From: Candidatus Woesearchaeota archaeon
Lineage (GTDB): Archaea; Nanobdellota; Nanobdellia; Woesearchaeales; UBA10216
Direction: 5' to 3'
Assembly (NCBI GenBank): GCA_016180195.1
Contig: JACPBS010000014.1
Location: forward strand, 7,208 to 39,470
DNA: 32,263 bases
Translations under genes and position numbers: made by a program
Part shown: positions 1 to 8,255 of the stretch, piece after piece
Numbering within the stretch: position 1 is the first letter of the stretch
Layout: every line of letters begins with the position of its first letter
The notes under the pieces: generated by a model
Database searches by the model: none
What the model was told of the DNA's origin: nothing
What the model saw: only the letters and a program-made list of their open reading frames with translations

Positions 1-198
1 CTTGTGGACAACGAAAGCTGCTCGGCTGCAATCGAGATAAGGAAGCTGATAAAGGAAATTGATACCGGGAACGGCGCTGATATCGAGGATGTATCCAGAA
101 AAAGCAACATTGCAGAAACAGAGGGCATCATAAGAAACATGCTCCAGGCAGGGGAAATATTCGAGATACGCCCCGGGAAGCTGAAGGTATTGGAATAA
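1..198 (+). CDS. mcm: MCM replicative helicase, C-terminal end (partial)
   Basis: The reading frame is open to the left edge, so this is the 3' end of a longer gene; the GTG at position 4 is probably not a start. The last ~60 residues look like a winged helix: alternating charged helices followed by the ending GEIFEIRPGKLKVLE. Archaeal MCM helicases end in such a winged helix, typically with a GEIYEPRPG-type tail. The next gene is aIF2-beta, a neighbour of mcm in several archaea as I recall. What is seen is only the tail; no AAA+ motif lies in the window. Another winged-helix protein remains possible. Confidence 0.62.
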   Translation, partial: LVDNESCSAAIEIRKLIKEIDTGNGADIEDVSRKSNIAETEGIIRNMLQAGEIFEIRPGKLKVLE

Positions 199-206
199 TT
201 TAAAAA
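197..206 (+). promoter_or_regulatory. TATA box for aIF2-beta
   Basis: AATTTAAAAA overlaps the end of the upstream gene. Its centre is about 26 nt before the ATG at 228, the distance expected for a leaderless archaeal transcript. Confidence 0.5.
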
Positions 207-227
207 CAAGGCAACTTTACCCAAGAA

Positions 228-635
228 ATGGAATACAAGCAGCTGCTTGAAAAGGGAATGAAAAATCTCCCTGAAAGAAGCGTCGAGACTTCCAGATTCG
301 AAGTCCCAAACGTAAGGGGCCACATACAGGGAAACAGGACAATAATCAGCAATTTCTACCAAATAGCAGACGTAATAAGGAGAGAGCCTGAGCACCTCCT
401 GAAATATGTCCTTAAAGAGCTCGCAACACCGGGGGAACTGAAAAAGACCGGATTCATAATAGGGACAAAGGTTCCTGCATCGAGACTGAATGAGAAGATA
501 ATGCAGTACGTGAAGGAGTTCGTTATCTGCCCCGAGTGCAAAAAGCCCGACACCAAGCTCATAAAGGAGGACAAGTTCATGTTCATCAAATGCAGCGCAT
601 GCGGCGCAAGGCACTCAGTGAAAGTCCGGATATAA
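228..635 (+). CDS. Translation initiation factor aIF2 subunit beta
   Basis: 135 residues, the usual size for archaeal aIF2-beta. The factor is part of the aIF2 alpha-beta-gamma heterotrimer that delivers initiator Met-tRNA to the small ribosomal subunit. Visible features: an N-terminal helix, a central alpha-beta domain with the segment RTIISNFYQIADVIRREPEH near residues 37-56, and a C-terminal zinc ribbon with C101-x2-C104 and C122-x2-C125. All four metal ligands are present. The gene converges with the polD large-subunit gene, whose stop lies 15 nt downstream. A TATA box 26 nt upstream suggests a leaderless mRNA. Confidence 0.93.
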   Translation: MEYKQLLEKGMKNLPERSVETSRFEVPNVRGHIQGNRTIISNFYQIADVIRREPEHLLKYVLKELATPGELKKTGFIIGTKVPASRLNEKIMQYVKEFVICPECKKPDTKLIKEDKFMFIKCSACGARHSVKVRI

Positions 636-649
636 TCTGGTGCGTTTTG

Positions 650-3600
650 TTATCCAAACCACCTTCCAAGCCCTTCCTGCTTGTCCTTCTCACGCCCGAA
701 AACCTCCTCAACTCGCTTCTTCGTAAGCTCAAGGCTCTGCCTGAGGTAAGGCGAGACCGAATATTTTTCCGCAAGGCTTATTGCAGGGCCCAGATATTTC
801 GTGATCGAGCCTTCAGAAACAGTAAAAATTAGCCTGCCCCTGCAAGAGCACATGCCGGACAGCGGAGGCCTTCGAAACTTCTTGTTGCATTTGACGCACC
901 TGAACTGCTGCGTTGAAAACTTTCTCAGGTTGCCCTTGATATCCCTCAAAAGGTGCTTTTCAATCACCAGCCTGGCAACATCCCTTGCATCAACCGCCCT
1001 AATGCGCTCTGCAAGCACCATCTGCCCCTTAAGCTTCTCCTCCATAGATGGAAGGGACTTATATGCGGAATACGTGTTTCCTGCATTTATGTCCAGAAGC
1101 TCATGGGTAAACCCGATCTTTTCATACTGAAGATCCGTACCAAGCCTACTACCAAGAAGCTCAATATCAACATCCCAGGGCATCTTATGAAGCAGCGTTG
1201 CCTCGTAAAACTCAAGCGGATACCTCCATGCCACATCAAACCTGTGCACCATATCGTCAACCTCTGCAGGAACAAGCTTTGCAGTAAGAACAAGCGGAGA
1301 ATCCATTGTTTTGGCACCCCTGGTATCGGGAAGGAAGTTCCTAGAAAAATTAAGCAATGCATCCATAAGGAGCATCACGCAAGCCTCATCGCCATCAGCA
1401 TCACGCCTCATTGCAGCATGGAAAAGAGGGTGCGCAAGAAGGGTCTGCGACTTTGAGAATCCGATTATCCTCCCCACAGTTCCCGCGGAGATATGAGGAG
1501 CCAGGCCGATCACGAGCTCTCCGACCAGGTCTGACTTGGATTTCAGATTATAAAACCTTTCCATCCCATACAGGTAGACTAATTCATCATCAATAAACCT
1601 TGAAACCCTGAAAAGAACAGAATCCCCGCTTTCATCCCCCAACCCAGACGGCAGAATGACATCTTGAGGCTTAATCTCCAGGAGCTGGGAATTTGATTCC
1701 AGCGGAACCCCGTTTATATCCCTCAAATAGCCAAGCGCAAGGAGACGCTCAAATGGCGTAGAAATTTCGCAAGGCCTGAAATGAGTTATTGGCAATTCAG
1801 TCATATCAAACCTTGTAGTGCCATCCTTGTTCACGCAAAGGTCATGCATGGACCTAAGCACCCCCTTTAAAAAATTCTCAACAACACGGTCCTTATTGGA
1901 CATACCCTTCACTCCCTTAATAAGATCAGGATATGACTTCGTATTAATCATCCTGAGAGCGCAGTCCAGGTAAAATGACATGTTTATCTTCCTCTTCATC
2001 GTCTTAGCCGGGCTGTGCGCGCACAACTTCTCAACCCTCCCACAGGTAGTGCAAAAATAATGCTGCTTGGAAACAGAATCACAAGACGGACACCTTGGAT
2101 ATACCAAATCAACATTGCAATGATCGCAAAAGAAAAGAGGAAATTCAGAAGTCACACCCCCTTCCTCAATGGAACTCTGGAAGCTCCTTAACCTCCCACC
2201 CTCCTCGCCAACAGGAAACAGGGCATTTGGCGACCCGGTAAGCGCCCTCATCTTTGCCTTCTCAGGCCTGCCCATCCTAGCCCCTATAAAAGTACCGCAC
2301 TTATCCCTGACCTTAACATGAGAGACTGAATTAATCAACGAAACGCTATCCTGCACATTACCGGAAAAACCAATAAACCTGGAAATAGAGAAATCATCAA
2401 GCCCAAGAATTGAAACAAGCATCTCCGCATCCTGTCCAGAGACGACAACATACTCATTCGAGACAACAGAATGCTGCACTCCTATGAGCTCAAGAAGCCT
2501 CTTCTGCCTTGACATCGGAAGCACGATCTTCTCATGCTTGATCGTTCCCTTCGAAACCCAGTCAACCAGCTCAATAAGCTCCTGAACAGATATCATGTTC
2601 CAATAAGGGGTATGATACGGGTGAAGGGGAATCCCGAGCTTCTCTGAAAGCCTAAGCGAAGTCTTAATGGCAGGCTTAATCAAAAAAGGGCTCGAAACTA
2701 TAGCCCCAAGCTCCTCCCTTGAAATTTCAGTATAATCAGACAGCTTTTCCAAGTCCAGATTCCCAAAAATGCCAACTGTGGCCTTTTCCAGCTCCTGGAT
2801 ATACCACTCATCACAATAGCCTGCTGGAACCAGAGGCTGCGCGCGATCCAGAAAATCGCCGTAGCTGATCAGTATATCACCCAAGTAGATTATCTCCTCA
2901 ACTTCAGGCAAGTACCTTTTCGCTGCAGCTTCATTCTCAAGCCTAACAACACTGCCATTCGCAAGCCTTACTATAGGACCATCTATACTGTCTGCAGGCG
3001 TGATTGCAGCAGCCTTTCCAGGCCGCTCCACCTTGAGCTGCGTGCCTATCGCAATGTACCTGTCAAGCACCACCATGGTAGCAGGATGTATGCCTGCAGA
3101 AGAATACCCGCTCATCCGGGTCTTTCCATACCTCAATCTGAAACCACCTGGACTCAATGGATGAGTGAGCACAGGCCTGCCTGCAACTAGGTCAGAAATG
3201 TACGTGTAATCAGGGGACAGCCCCTGCCTTTTCTGGGACTTGCCTTTCCTAAGAGAAATGAAGTCGGAAAGAAACCCCCACTCAATTCCAAAATCAGAAC
3301 CCCAAGACCTGAGCTCTTTCCATAACTTTGGAGCCTTCAATGCAAGCATCGAAACAACAAGGCAAACACCCGACCTGATCTTATTCGTTGAAACCCTCTT
3401 AAGGTCCTTATAATTGCTAACCTCAATGTTTTCAGACGGGTCACCATCCACCTCAACAGGGATGTTGCGGATAAGCTGCCTTATCTCATCCTCCGTAGGC
3501 TTATACTGGAGATTTGTGACCCGCTCATGATAATCATAAAGCTCAGTTATAAACCTGTTAATCTCATCCTCAGTCGGATCATAAGCACCATAACCCATCT

Positions 3601-4108
3601 TTTTCCTGATGTAATCGGTAATAACAACAGACACGCCGGCAGCTGTCCCGCCAGCACCCCTTATAGGGCCTGCATACGAAGCCGCAACATATTCACCACC
3701 ATCAGCCCTCTTCTTGATCTTAAGCTCCACCAACCCCTCAAGAGGCGCTGCAACAACCCCGACAGTATGGTACGCGAAACCAGTTCTTATTCCGACCTCC
3801 ATAGCCTCCTTCCTGTCCCTGAACTTGCAGAACTTTTCACATGCCACCTCTTCGGCGATTATCAATGCGACCTGCCAAGCCAAGGCCCCGTATTTTTTTT
3901 CAAGCTGCTCTATCCTTTTAGGAATCCCCTTACCCACGATATCGGGGGCAATCGCAGAAATCAGTCCCTCTACCCTCTCAGCCATGTTCCTTGCCAACGG
4001 AATATCCACCCTCTCCTGGGGATCATACCCCTTCTTCCTCGCGGATTCGGCAACCAAATATGCACGCCTTAGGTCCTCGTTCATTGCAGTAAAATAATCG
4101 TCCATCAT
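650..4108 (-). CDS. polC: DNA polymerase D large (catalytic) subunit DP2
   Basis: 1152 residues, within the normal DP2 range and without an intein. It catalyses DNA synthesis in the archaeal family-D replicative polymerase. The catalytic motif DADGDE is at about residues 903-908, with D905 and D907 the likely metal ligands; the family usually shows NADGDE, so the first residue is Asp here. A zinc module of CxxC pairs lies at about 661-696, and a second at C1071-x2-C1074 and C1087-x-C1089. The protein ends in QEGLGRWFG, which fits a PCNA-interacting QxxLxxWF box at 1144-1151. The start overlaps the DP1 stop by 4 nt (ATGA), implying translational coupling in an orc1-DP1-DP2 operon. Confidence 0.96.
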   Translation of the reverse strand: MMDDYFTAMNEDLRRAYLVAESARKKGYDPQERVDIPLARNMAERVEGLISAIAPDIVGKGIPKRIEQLEKKYGALAWQVALIIAEEVACEKFCKFRDRKEAMEVGIRTGFAYHTVGVVAAPLEGLVELKIKKRADGGEYVAASYAGPIRGAGGTAAGVSVVITDYIRKKMGYGAYDPTEDEINRFITELYDYHERVTNLQYKPTEDEIRQLIRNIPVEVDGDPSENIEVSNYKDLKRVSTNKIRSGVCLVVSMLALKAPKLWKELRSWGSDFGIEWGFLSDFISLRKGKSQKRQGLSPDYTYISDLVAGRPVLTHPLSPGGFRLRYGKTRMSGYSSAGIHPATMVVLDRYIAIGTQLKVERPGKAAAITPADSIDGPIVRLANGSVVRLENEAAAKRYLPEVEEIIYLGDILISYGDFLDRAQPLVPAGYCDEWYIQELEKATVGIFGNLDLEKLSDYTEISREELGAIVSSPFLIKPAIKTSLRLSEKLGIPLHPYHTPYWNMISVQELIELVDWVSKGTIKHEKIVLPMSRQKRLLELIGVQHSVVSNEYVVVSGQDAEMLVSILGLDDFSISRFIGFSGNVQDSVSLINSVSHVKVRDKCGTFIGARMGRPEKAKMRALTGSPNALFPVGEEGGRLRSFQSSIEEGGVTSEFPLFFCDHCNVDLVYPRCPSCDSVSKQHYFCTTCGRVEKLCAHSPAKTMKRKINMSFYLDCALRMINTKSYPDLIKGVKGMSNKDRVVENFLKGVLRSMHDLCVNKDGTTRFDMTELPITHFRPCEISTPFERLLALGYLRDINGVPLESNSQLLEIKPQDVILPSGLGDESGDSVLFRVSRFIDDELVYLYGMERFYNLKSKSDLVGELVIGLAPHISAGTVGRIIGFSKSQTLLAHPLFHAAMRRDADGDEACVMLLMDALLNFSRNFLPDTRGAKTMDSPLVLTAKLVPAEVDDMVHRFDVAWRYPLEFYEATLLHKMPWDVDIELLGSRLGTDLQYEKIGFTHELLDINAGNTYSAYKSLPSMEEKLKGQMVLAERIRAVDARDVARLVIEKHLLRDIKGNLRKFSTQQFRCVKCNKKFRRPPLSGMCSCRGRLIFTVSEGSITKYLGPAISLAEKYSVSPYLRQSLELTKKRVEEVFGREKDKQEGLGRWFG

Positions 4109-5460
4109 TTTTGATCAGAACTGAACTTAAGCACCTTAATCTCCCTCGTGTTGAGGTTAACCACAGGAACCCTTGCAGGCTGCGGGTGATGTCCCATCTT
4201 TTCCTGAAAGGAGGTTTTTGACTGCCAGCAGGAGCTGCTGATGAGCGTGACATGCTTATAACCTGAAACAGCTGCCTTGTGAATGTGCCCTGTAACAAAA
4301 ATATCAGGAACCCTTGAAACAACCAGGTTGTCAACAGAATCAGGGAGATAAAGGGTGGATGAGTGCGAAGGTGCGAGATGCCGTCTCTGCAAAAGAAATT
4401 TCATTATCAGATCCGCACGATCATAACCCCCCCGTGTCCTTATGCTTTCAACATTGGCGACATAATAGTCAAAGCTATAACCATGATACATGAGCACATC
4501 AATACCTGGAAAGTCAGCAGACCTGTCGATGTTTACAAGCGCAGGGTTAGAAACGGCCGTGACATTGTCAAGCTTCAGAATGGGCGCGGGCATTTCCCCG
4601 TAAAATGCAGGCTGAGGCTCTGAAATCCTCATAGAATCGTGATTGCCAGGGGATATTATTATCCGTTTATCAGAAGGTATCTTGCTAAGCAGTTCAGCGC
4701 ACACCCGGTACTGATCATATATGTCAGTTATCTCCAGTTCCTCCTCCTGGCCCGGATAAACGCCCACCCCGTCAACCAAGTCGCCAACAATAAATACATA
4801 TTTGGTCTTCCTCGCGATTTCCTTCTGCTCATCACTCCCTGATTTGCCACAAATCCATTTCAGGAACCTTGAGAACTCATCTGAGAGAAACTTCTTAGAA
4901 CCTACATGAAGGTCTGAGAGGAAGACAGCGTAACCGTCTTCAGGGCTTTTCCTTAATTCTGAGGAAGGTATGTCAGGGAGAATTATATTGTTCGCGAATA
5001 TTACATCGCCTGCACATGTACCTGACACGCCAACTATCTCGTCGTAAACCAAATCCTTTGCAAGATCGAAAATGGACTGCTTATTCTTGTTAACCAAAAC
5101 GGCAATCGATCCTGTCTGGTCCTCAAGCTTAAGCAGAATATTGCCGTTTTTCGTTACCTGCTTCTCGTTCACCATGCCTATGACTGAGCAAACTTCCCTC
5201 TCCTTAACAAGCCTCAGCCTGCTTATCGTTGTCGCATTCCTCATCTCAGGCCTGTTGCACAACAGGCCCTCCACATTCCTGAACCTGGAGTTAAAATAAT
5301 TGACAAAATCCTGGCAGCCCCTTTTTTTAGGGGATTCCTGGTGTGAGAAGAGAATGTTGACAGAAGGCGGTATCGGGGCCTCTTCCATTCTTGAAAGCAT
5401 TTCAGGGGTAACAAGGACATTCCGCCTTAAAAGGCTCTCGACAATCTTCTTCTTATCCAT
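4105..5460 (-). CDS. polB: DNA polymerase D small subunit DP1 (exonuclease)
   Basis: 451 residues; many archaeal DP1 proteins are longer, so the N-terminal region is short here. DP1 gives PolD its 3'-5' proofreading exonuclease. An OB-fold region lies at about 88-165. The calcineurin-like/Mre11-like metal site is complete: SDLHVGS at 182-188, GDLVD at 226-230, GNHD at 272-275, H326-G and GHIH at 391-394. An intact site argues for an active nuclease. It lies 6 nt downstream of the orc1/cdc6 stop and overlaps DP2 by 4 nt, so the three genes are probably one transcript. Confidence 0.95.
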   Translation of the reverse strand: MDKKKIVESLLRRNVLVTPEMLSRMEEAPIPPSVNILFSHQESPKKRGCQDFVNYFNSRFRNVEGLLCNRPEMRNATTISRLRLVKEREVCSVIGMVNEKQVTKNGNILLKLEDQTGSIAVLVNKNKQSIFDLAKDLVYDEIVGVSGTCAGDVIFANNIILPDIPSSELRKSPEDGYAVFLSDLHVGSKKFLSDEFSRFLKWICGKSGSDEQKEIARKTKYVFIVGDLVDGVGVYPGQEEELEITDIYDQYRVCAELLSKIPSDKRIIISPGNHDSMRISEPQPAFYGEMPAPILKLDNVTAVSNPALVNIDRSADFPGIDVLMYHGYSFDYYVANVESIRTRGGYDRADLIMKFLLQRRHLAPSHSSTLYLPDSVDNLVVSRVPDIFVTGHIHKAAVSGYKHVTLISSSCWQSKTSFQEKMGHHPQPARVPVVNLNTREIKVLKFSSDQK

Positions 5461-5466
5461 TTTACA

Positions 5467-6669
5467 TCATAAGGAAAGCTCCTCTTCCAAAAGCCTCTTT
5501 ATCCTAGGCAATGTAACTGACGGCAGGGAGATTGTTATTTCACGGGTCCTTCCATACCTTCCCTTTGATATTACCTTGACATTTATTATGCCAAGCATAT
5601 CGAGCTCGGCAATGATATCTGAAACCCTGCGCTGAGTCAGCGGCCTCATCCCAAGCCTGCTACACACGTCCTTGTAGATCTCATAAACATCACCTGTAAA
5701 AATAAGATCCTTCCTTTCCGAAACACCTATGCAGAAGATTGCATAAAGCGTTGCCTGGAACTGCTTTGGCTGCGAGGTAAGAATGTCAAGAATCCTATCC
5801 TTCTCTATCTTATCATTCGCGGCATCTATATGCTCAAGCCCCACTTTTTCAGAATTCGCCCTATCTGCGATTTCCCCTGCCACGCGCATAAGCTCGAGGC
5901 ATCTCCGGGCATCACCGTGCTCACGGGCAGCAAAAGCTGCACATTTCTCAATAACCCCTGGCTCAACAACGCCTTTGTTAAAGGCAAGCTTGACCCTTTG
6001 GGACAGGATGCTCTGAAGCTGCATAGCGTTGTATGGAACAAAAACAACCTCCTCCTCAGACAATGATGATTTGACGCGCGGATCGAGCGAATCAAGAAAA
6101 ACCATATCATTAGATATCCCGATTATCGATATCCTCGATTTCTTCAAGTCCTCATTTATTCGCGTAAGATTATATAGAATCTCATCCCCTGTCTTCTTAA
6201 CAAGCTCATCTATCTCATCAAGGATTATGACATTAATCAGCCTCTGAGAATCAAGGGCTGACTGAAAAATCCTATAAATCTCATCAGTTGGAAGCCCTGT
6301 AGGGGGTATTGATTTCCCATACTCCCGCGCAATTTGAGCAATAAGCCTGTATTCTGTGTCAGCCACCTTCTTAAGCTTACAATTAACATAGACAACCTTT
6401 ACCTTACCATTTCCAGAATGCTCAAGCTCGCTTGCAACATGCCTTGTACAAAGCGTCTTCCCACAGCCGGATTTCCCATATATGAACAGATTAGAAGGCT
6501 TCTCAAACTTCAATACAGGGGCTAAAATAGATGCAATCGTTGAAATCTCCTTGTCCCTGTGAGATATCCCTTCAGGATTATATGCAGACTGCAGCACCGC
6601 CTTGTTTGAGAATAATGATTTTGATTCGATATATTTCTTGAAAAAATCAGACAATCCTTCCTGAACCAT
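5467..6669 (-). CDS. cdc6: Origin-binding initiator Orc1/Cdc6
   Basis: 400 residues. It is the AAA+ initiator that binds origin recognition boxes and loads MCM. Walker A is GKSGCGKT at 65-72, Walker B is IILDEIDEL at about 148-156, a sensor-1 segment IIGISND follows, and EHGDARR corresponds to sensor 2. The C-terminal ~100 residues form the expected winged helix (PLTQRRVSDIIAELDMLGII). It is the first gene of the leftward orc1-DP1-DP2 operon. Its start codon lies only 5 nt from an ORB-like box, so Orc1 binding could repress its own expression; this is an inference from position. Confidence 0.95.
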   Translation of the reverse strand: MVQEGLSDFFKKYIESKSLFSNKAVLQSAYNPEGISHRDKEISTIASILAPVLKFEKPSNLFIYGKSGCGKTLCTRHVASELEHSGNGKVKVVYVNCKLKKVADTEYRLIAQIAREYGKSIPPTGLPTDEIYRIFQSALDSQRLINVIILDEIDELVKKTGDEILYNLTRINEDLKKSRISIIGISNDMVFLDSLDPRVKSSLSEEEVVFVPYNAMQLQSILSQRVKLAFNKGVVEPGVIEKCAAFAAREHGDARRCLELMRVAGEIADRANSEKVGLEHIDAANDKIEKDRILDILTSQPKQFQATLYAIFCIGVSERKDLIFTGDVYEIYKDVCSRLGMRPLTQRRVSDIIAELDMLGIINVKVISKGRYGRTREITISLPSVTLPRIKRLLEEELSL

Positions 6670-6674
6670 AATAA

Positions 6675-6700
6675 CCCCCAGACCATCATTTCCTGTGGAA
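6675..6700 (-). repeat. ORB-like origin recognition box, left copy
   Basis: On the minus strand the box starts TTCCACAGGAAATGATGG and ends in five Gs. It matches the right copy at 20 of 26 aligned positions. It begins 5 nt upstream of the orc1/cdc6 start codon. Confidence 0.7.
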
Positions 6701-6793
6701 TTTTTTGTTGTTTTGTTTTTTATAAAAAGTATTTGTTTATTTTTTTCAATATAGAAAATAATAAGTTTAGTTATAAATAAAATAATAATAGGT

Positions 6794-6817
6794 TTCCAAA
6801 TGAAATCATGGGGTGGG
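6794..6817 (+). repeat. ORB-like origin recognition box, right copy
   Basis: The box starts TTCCAAATGAAATCATGG and continues with GGTGGG. It is inverted relative to the left copy, and both G-runs point away from the AT-rich core. Confidence 0.68.
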
Positions 6818-6853
6818 TGTAATAATACTATTTTGAAGTGGTGAAAAAGAATA

Positions 6854-6866
6854 AATTTTTAAATAT
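6854..6866 (+). promoter_or_regulatory. TATA box for the TrmB-like regulator
   Basis: AATTTTTAAATAT is centred about 25 nt before the ATG at 6885, consistent with a leaderless transcript starting at the edge of the origin region. Confidence 0.55.
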
Positions 6867-6884
6867 GCGTGAAATACTATTGAA

Positions 6885-7679
6885 ATGCTTATACAAAAAG
6901 AACTCCTGATACAATTAAAGGCGTTTGGCATAAATAGCTATGAATCAAAGTTGTGGACAGCGCTCCTTGCCAAAGGATCAGCATCTGCAGGTGAACTTTC
7001 AGATCTTGCAAACGTCCCAAGGTCAAGAGCATATGACGTTCTCGAGAGCCTGGAGAAAAAAGGTTTCATACTCATGAAAATCGGCAAGCCTATCAAGTAC
7101 ATCGCACTATCGCCCGAAATAGTTATTGAAAAAGTAAAAAGAAAAATAGTGAATGATGCAGAGGAAAGAAAAAACACACTCAACAGCCTGAAAGACAGCG
7201 ATACAATAAGCCAGCTATCCTTGCTTTACAAGAACGGAATAGATACTGTAGAGCCTTTTGAGCTTTCAGGATCAATAAAAGGAAGAAAGAACATCTACGA
7301 GCATATAGACCACTTAATAAAAAATTCCTCAAAGACGATAACGATAACAACCAGCAGGCAGGGCATATTAAGGAAGAAAGACGCATTGTTCAAATCTCTC
7401 AAGAAGGCAAAGGAAAGGGGGGTAAAAATAAAAGTATCAGCCCCAATAGAAAGCATGAACCAGGATGAAAAGAAGGAGATATCACAATTAAAACTGCTCT
7501 GCGAATTGAAAAACACAGAAACCAACGCAAGATTCTGCATATTCGACTCGACAACACTTATTTTCATGCTGAACGATGATGCCACAAACCAGGCATACGA
7601 CTCCGCCATATGGATAACAACACCCTTCCTTGCATCAGCATTCGAAAAGACATTTGACAAGCAAAAAAGCAACCTTTAA
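6885..7679 (+). CDS. TrmB-family transcriptional regulator
   Basis: 264 residues. The N-terminal ~70 residues form a winged helix of TrmB type: LKAFGINSYESKLWTALL, then ASAGELSDLANVPRSRAYDV as the recognition region, then a wing with EKKGFI. Residues 90-115 look like a coiled-coil linker. The C-terminal half (about 125-260) has the alternating beta-alpha pattern of the PLD-like effector domain found in TrmB proteins, including TITITTSRQGI and FCIFDSTTLIFML. TrmB proteins usually sense sugars, but some are global regulators; the ligand here cannot be told. The gene is divergent from orc1/cdc6 across the predicted origin, and its stop codon overlaps the TATA box of the ribosomal operon. Confidence 0.85.
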   Translation: MLIQKELLIQLKAFGINSYESKLWTALLAKGSASAGELSDLANVPRSRAYDVLESLEKKGFILMKIGKPIKYIALSPEIVIEKVKRKIVNDAEERKNTLNSLKDSDTISQLSLLYKNGIDTVEPFELSGSIKGRKNIYEHIDHLIKNSSKTITITTSRQGILRKKDALFKSLKKAKERGVKIKVSAPIESMNQDEKKEISQLKLLCELKNTETNARFCIFDSTTLIFMLNDDATNQAYDSAIWITTPFLASAFEKTFDKQKSNL

Positions 7680-7685
7680 ATATTG
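7674..7685 (+). promoter_or_regulatory. TATA box of the rpsM ribosomal operon
   Basis: CTTTAAATATTG overlaps the trmB stop codon. A start about 26 nt downstream would fall near 7705, just before the structured leader and about 70 nt before the rpsM start. Confidence 0.55.
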
Positions 7686-7708
7686 CCTCAAGTTCCAACA
7701 ATTCTAAA

Positions 7709-7764
7709 GCCCGAGTAAGCCTCAAAGGCAAGCGATCTAGGGTTTCGCTTCTGAGTTCTCGGGA
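7709..7764 (+). promoter_or_regulatory. Structured 5' leader of the rpsM operon
   Basis: The sequence can fold into a three-way junction. An outer stem pairs CCCGAG (7710-7715) with CTCGGG (7758-7763). Inside are a small hairpin GCC-TCAAA-GGC (7719-7729) and a 6-bp hairpin AAGCGA/TCGCTT (7730-7735/7745-7750) with a 9-nt loop. The next start codon is at 7775. A leader of this kind is unusual in an archaeon with many leaderless genes. By analogy with the bacterial S4-regulated alpha operon (rpsM-rpsK-rpsD-rpoA), it may be an autoregulatory site. The folding is by eye and the function is inferred. Confidence 0.45.
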
Positions 7765-7774
7765 TGATCATAAA

Positions 7775-8254
7775 ATGGCTGAACAAAAAGATAAGGACTT
7801 CAAGTATCTTGTCAGGGTAATGAATACAGACCTTGACGGAAACAAGCAGATAAATGACGCTTTAAGGAAAATCAAAGGCATCGGATTCTCTTTTGCTAAC
7901 GCAATCTGCATGTTAAGCAGCATCGAAAAAAACAAGAAAACAGGCCATCTTACAGATGACGAGGTTAAAAACATCGAGTCGCACATAAAGAGAGCCACAA
8001 GCACGCTGCCTGCATGGCTGCTTAACCGGAGGAAGGATACCGAGGATGGCGAAAACAAGCACTTGCTGACATCAGACCTGGACTATTCCATTGAAAATGA
8101 CATAAAAATGATGAAGAAGGTAAGAAGCTACAAGGGAATAAGGCATGGAATGGCTGCTCCGGCAAGAGGACAAAGGACAAGAAGCAACTTCCGAAGGAAC
8201 AAGGGAAAAGTGCTTGGAGTCATCAAGAAAAAGGTAGGCGGAAAGACAGGATAA
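7775..8254 (+). CDS. rpsM: 30S ribosomal protein S13 (uS13)
   Basis: 159 residues, normal for archaeal S13. The protein sits in the head of the small subunit and contacts the P-site tRNA and 5S-side bridges. The N-terminal helix-two-turn-helix is seen in NDALRKIKGIGFSFANAIC. The hallmark C-terminal tail is SYKGIRHGMAAPARGQRTRS at about 125-145. It is the first gene of a tight block in which S4 follows after 1 nt. Its start lies 11 nt after the folded leader. Confidence 0.95.
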   Translation: MAEQKDKDFKYLVRVMNTDLDGNKQINDALRKIKGIGFSFANAICMLSSIEKNKKTGHLTDDEVKNIESHIKRATSTLPAWLLNRRKDTEDGENKHLLTSDLDYSIENDIKMMKKVRSYKGIRHGMAAPARGQRTRSNFRRNKGKVLGVIKKKVGGKTG

Positions 8255-8255
8255 A

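Larger units (their letters stand above)
6675..6817. other. Predicted replication origin (oriC)
   Basis: The 215-nt gap between the divergent orc1/cdc6 and trmB genes has the layout of an archaeal origin. Two copies of an ORB-like sequence point in opposite directions (6675-6700 on the minus strand, 6794-6817 on the plus strand). They flank a 93-nt core at 6701-6793 with about 11 G/C bases (near 12%), which would serve as the unwinding element. Each box has a TTCCA...GAAAT core followed by a G-run on its distal side, as in known ORBs. The location next to orc1/cdc6 is the classical position of oriC in archaea. Confidence 0.75.

Noticed and set aside
7709-7764. The rpsM leader as a truncated tRNA
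   Set aside because: It has an acceptor-like outer stem and two hairpins but no T-arm, no TTC-type loop and a 9-nt second loop.
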